Of a stretch of DNA of 6,180 bases, positions 5,810-6,180 are shown one piece after another. The translations under genes were made by a program, and so were the position numbers. A model generated the notes under the pieces. The model was not told the DNA's origin. It saw only the letters and a program-made list of their open reading frames with translations, and made no database searches. Position 1 is the first letter of the stretch. Each line of letters begins with the position of its first letter. The stretch comes from Treponema sp. (lineage in GTDB: Bacteria > Spirochaetota > Spirochaetia > Treponematales > Treponemataceae), in contig JAAVAM010000058.1 of assembly GCA_014804085.1 (NCBI GenBank), positions 4,833 through 11,012 on the forward strand. Direction: 5' to 3'.

Positions 5810-5866
5810 TCAAATATAATGGGGGGGGGGTGACTTTTTGTAGGTCATATAATCCATCATCGTCAT
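5810..5866 (-). CDS. Short leader frame ending just past the poly-C tract (off state of the repeat gene)
   Basis: ATG at 5866 reads MTMMDYMTYKKSPPPHYI and stops at TGA 5812-5810. Further in-frame ATGs occur at 5860, 5857 and 5848. The three prolines come from the ten-C tract. Removing one C, or adding two, would continue the frame through 5809-5597 into the 42-bp repeats and on to the stop at 4921. Adding one C gives a different short frame that stops at 5765-5763. The ATG at 5866 coincides with the predicted transcription start, so initiation may be leaderless or occur at one of the later ATGs; none has a clear Shine-Dalgarno. A simple untranslated leader is the alternative. Confidence 0.45.
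   Translation of the reverse strand: MTMMDYMTYKKSPPPHYI
5821..5830 (-). repeat. Ten-base homopolymer tract (C10 on the coding strand)
   Basis: Ten G in a row on the plus strand, 36 nt after the predicted transcription start of the minus-strand unit. Tracts of this length slip readily during replication and are a classic basis of phase variation. The count may also vary through sequencing error. Confidence 0.9.
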
Positions 5867-5872
5867 AGCGGC

Positions 5873-5901
5873 ATGATACCACAATCCCCCGCCACCGTCA
5901 A
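5873..5901 (-). promoter_or_regulatory. Sigma70-type promoter for the leftward operon
   Basis: Minus-strand TTGACG (5901-5896), a 17-bp spacer, and TATCAT (5878-5873). The predicted start is at about 5866, which is the A of the first ATG of the leader frame. It is the best promoter-like sequence in the window and points into the poly-C tract, the repeats and the genes downstream. Confidence 0.65.
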
Positions 5902-5913
5902 CGCGCAGCGCGT
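5901..5913. promoter_or_regulatory. Small palindrome abutting the -35 box
   Basis: ACGCG, CAG, CGCGT: a 5-bp dyad that touches the first base of the -35 hexamer on its upstream side. It could be an operator half-site pair, but the region is GC-rich and such dyads arise by chance. Confidence 0.2.
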
Positions 5914-5953
5914 GTCGTAGCGCAATGCGTTGCCGCCACCTGCGAAGCGGGGT

Positions 5954-5972
5954 CTTGGGGCAGCGCCCCAAG
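5954..5972. other. Compact perfect hairpin
   Basis: CTTGGGGC, loop AGC, GCCCCAAG: an 8-bp perfect stem with a 3-nt loop. No T-run follows on either strand, so it is not a standard intrinsic terminator. It lies about 90 bp upstream of the predicted transcription start. Confidence 0.6.
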
Positions 5973-5982
5973 CGGTGCTGGA

Positions 5983-6009
5983 AGAGAGAGGGGGCTTGGG
6001 GGAGAGAGA
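5983..6009. repeat. Polypurine mirror repeat (12-nt arms, centre CTT)
   Basis: AGAGAGAGGGGG (5983-5994) is mirrored exactly by GGGGGAGAGAGA (5998-6009) around CTT. Purine-only mirror repeats of this kind can form intramolecular triplex DNA (H-DNA) under supercoiling. Its right arm is also the left arm of the hairpin at 5996-6044. Confidence 0.7.
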
Positions 6010-6044
6010 CCACGCTTCCGAGTAGAGGTCTCTCTCTCCCCCAA
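5996..6044. other. Large imperfect inverted repeat
   Basis: The left arm TTGGGGGAGAGAGACC (5996-6011) and the right arm GGTCTCTCTCTCCCCCAA (6027-6044) are complementary except for one extra TC in the right arm, with a 15-nt loop. No T-run follows on either strand. It could be a cruciform, a protein-binding dyad or an mRNA structure if transcribed. Confidence 0.7.
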
Positions 6045-6180
6045 ATCGTTCCCACCGCTTTCAAGCGGGAAGAAAAACAAAAAGAAAATGTCCGGGGCGT
6101 TGCGGGGCAGGCGCGTCTGTCTTTTAAGGACGCCGTGTTCCCCGCAGAGGGGGTAGCGGACAAGGCAACAAAGCGGAGAA

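Larger units (their letters stand above)
5867..6180. other. Gene-free upstream region with promoter and DNA structure
   Basis: I see no convincing gene here. Open frames are short or have an unlikely amino-acid make-up. The region holds the promoter at 5873-5901, three structured elements listed separately (5954-5972, 5983-6009, 5996-6044), a small CCGCT/AGCGG hairpin at 6055-6068, and a purine-rich stretch at 6069-6088. It probably serves as the 5' control region of the leftward operon. Confidence 0.6.

Noticed and set aside
5815..5820. Plus-strand TATAAT next to the G tract
   Set aside because: There is no -35 box at a suitable distance and no convincing plus-strand gene follows.
5810..6163. 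117-codon minus-strand frame upstream of and through the poly-C tract
   Set aside because: Most of it lies upstream of the predicted promoter, crosses the hairpins and mirror repeat, and has an amino-acid make-up typical of an unused frame. Only the last 18 codons are kept as a leader.

Overview
The window looks like part of a host-associated bacterial genome, most likely a Treponema-like spirochaete. This is an inference. Exported proteins that join a CsgG/LpoB-type domain to a DUF1566 (Lcl C-terminal) domain are a family I associate with Treponema. One gene resembles DUF6261, which I know mainly from Bacteroidota, so the assignment is only moderate and transfer between gut bacteria is possible. 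No rRNA, tRNA, transposase, integrase, CRISPR array or reverse transcriptase is visible.

Every gene I support lies on the minus strand, so the locus reads from right to left. Positions 6180-5867 hold no convincing gene but are rich in structure: a large hairpin, a polypurine mirror repeat, a compact GC hairpin, and a good sigma70-type promoter (TTGACG, 17 bp, TATCAT). The predicted transcript starts at or next to an ATG (5866). That ATG opens a short frame running into ten cytosines (ten G on the plus strand, 5821-5830). With ten C the frame stops after 18 codons. With nine or twelve C it would join a long open frame containing fourteen exact-length 42-bp repeats (5009-5596) and ending in an ATGA overlap with the next gene. 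This is the layout of a slipped-strand phase-variable gene.

Downstream come a DUF6261-like helical protein (4924-4199) and, through another ATGA overlap, a small exported CsgG/LpoB-fold protein (4202-3735). Base composition then drops sharply. A FRG-domain protein (3688-2555), preceded by its own candidate promoter, overlaps by ATGA with the first of two tandem, recently duplicated CsgG/LpoB-DUF1566 proteins (2558-1716 and 1694-858). A hairpin followed by a T-run (828-809) could end this unit. Beyond it are a stand-alone exported DUF1566 protein (738-349) and the N-terminal part of another exported CsgG/LpoB-like protein that runs off the left edge (296-1) and is GC-rich again.

The four CsgG/LpoB-type genes and three DUF1566 domains form an expanded, envelope-directed family in one locus, with variation concentrated at the C-terminal lectin-like face of the DUF1566 domain. 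My working picture is a surface or periplasmic diversification locus, possibly switched by the poly-C tract, that has acquired a FRG gene. The function of the whole is not established.
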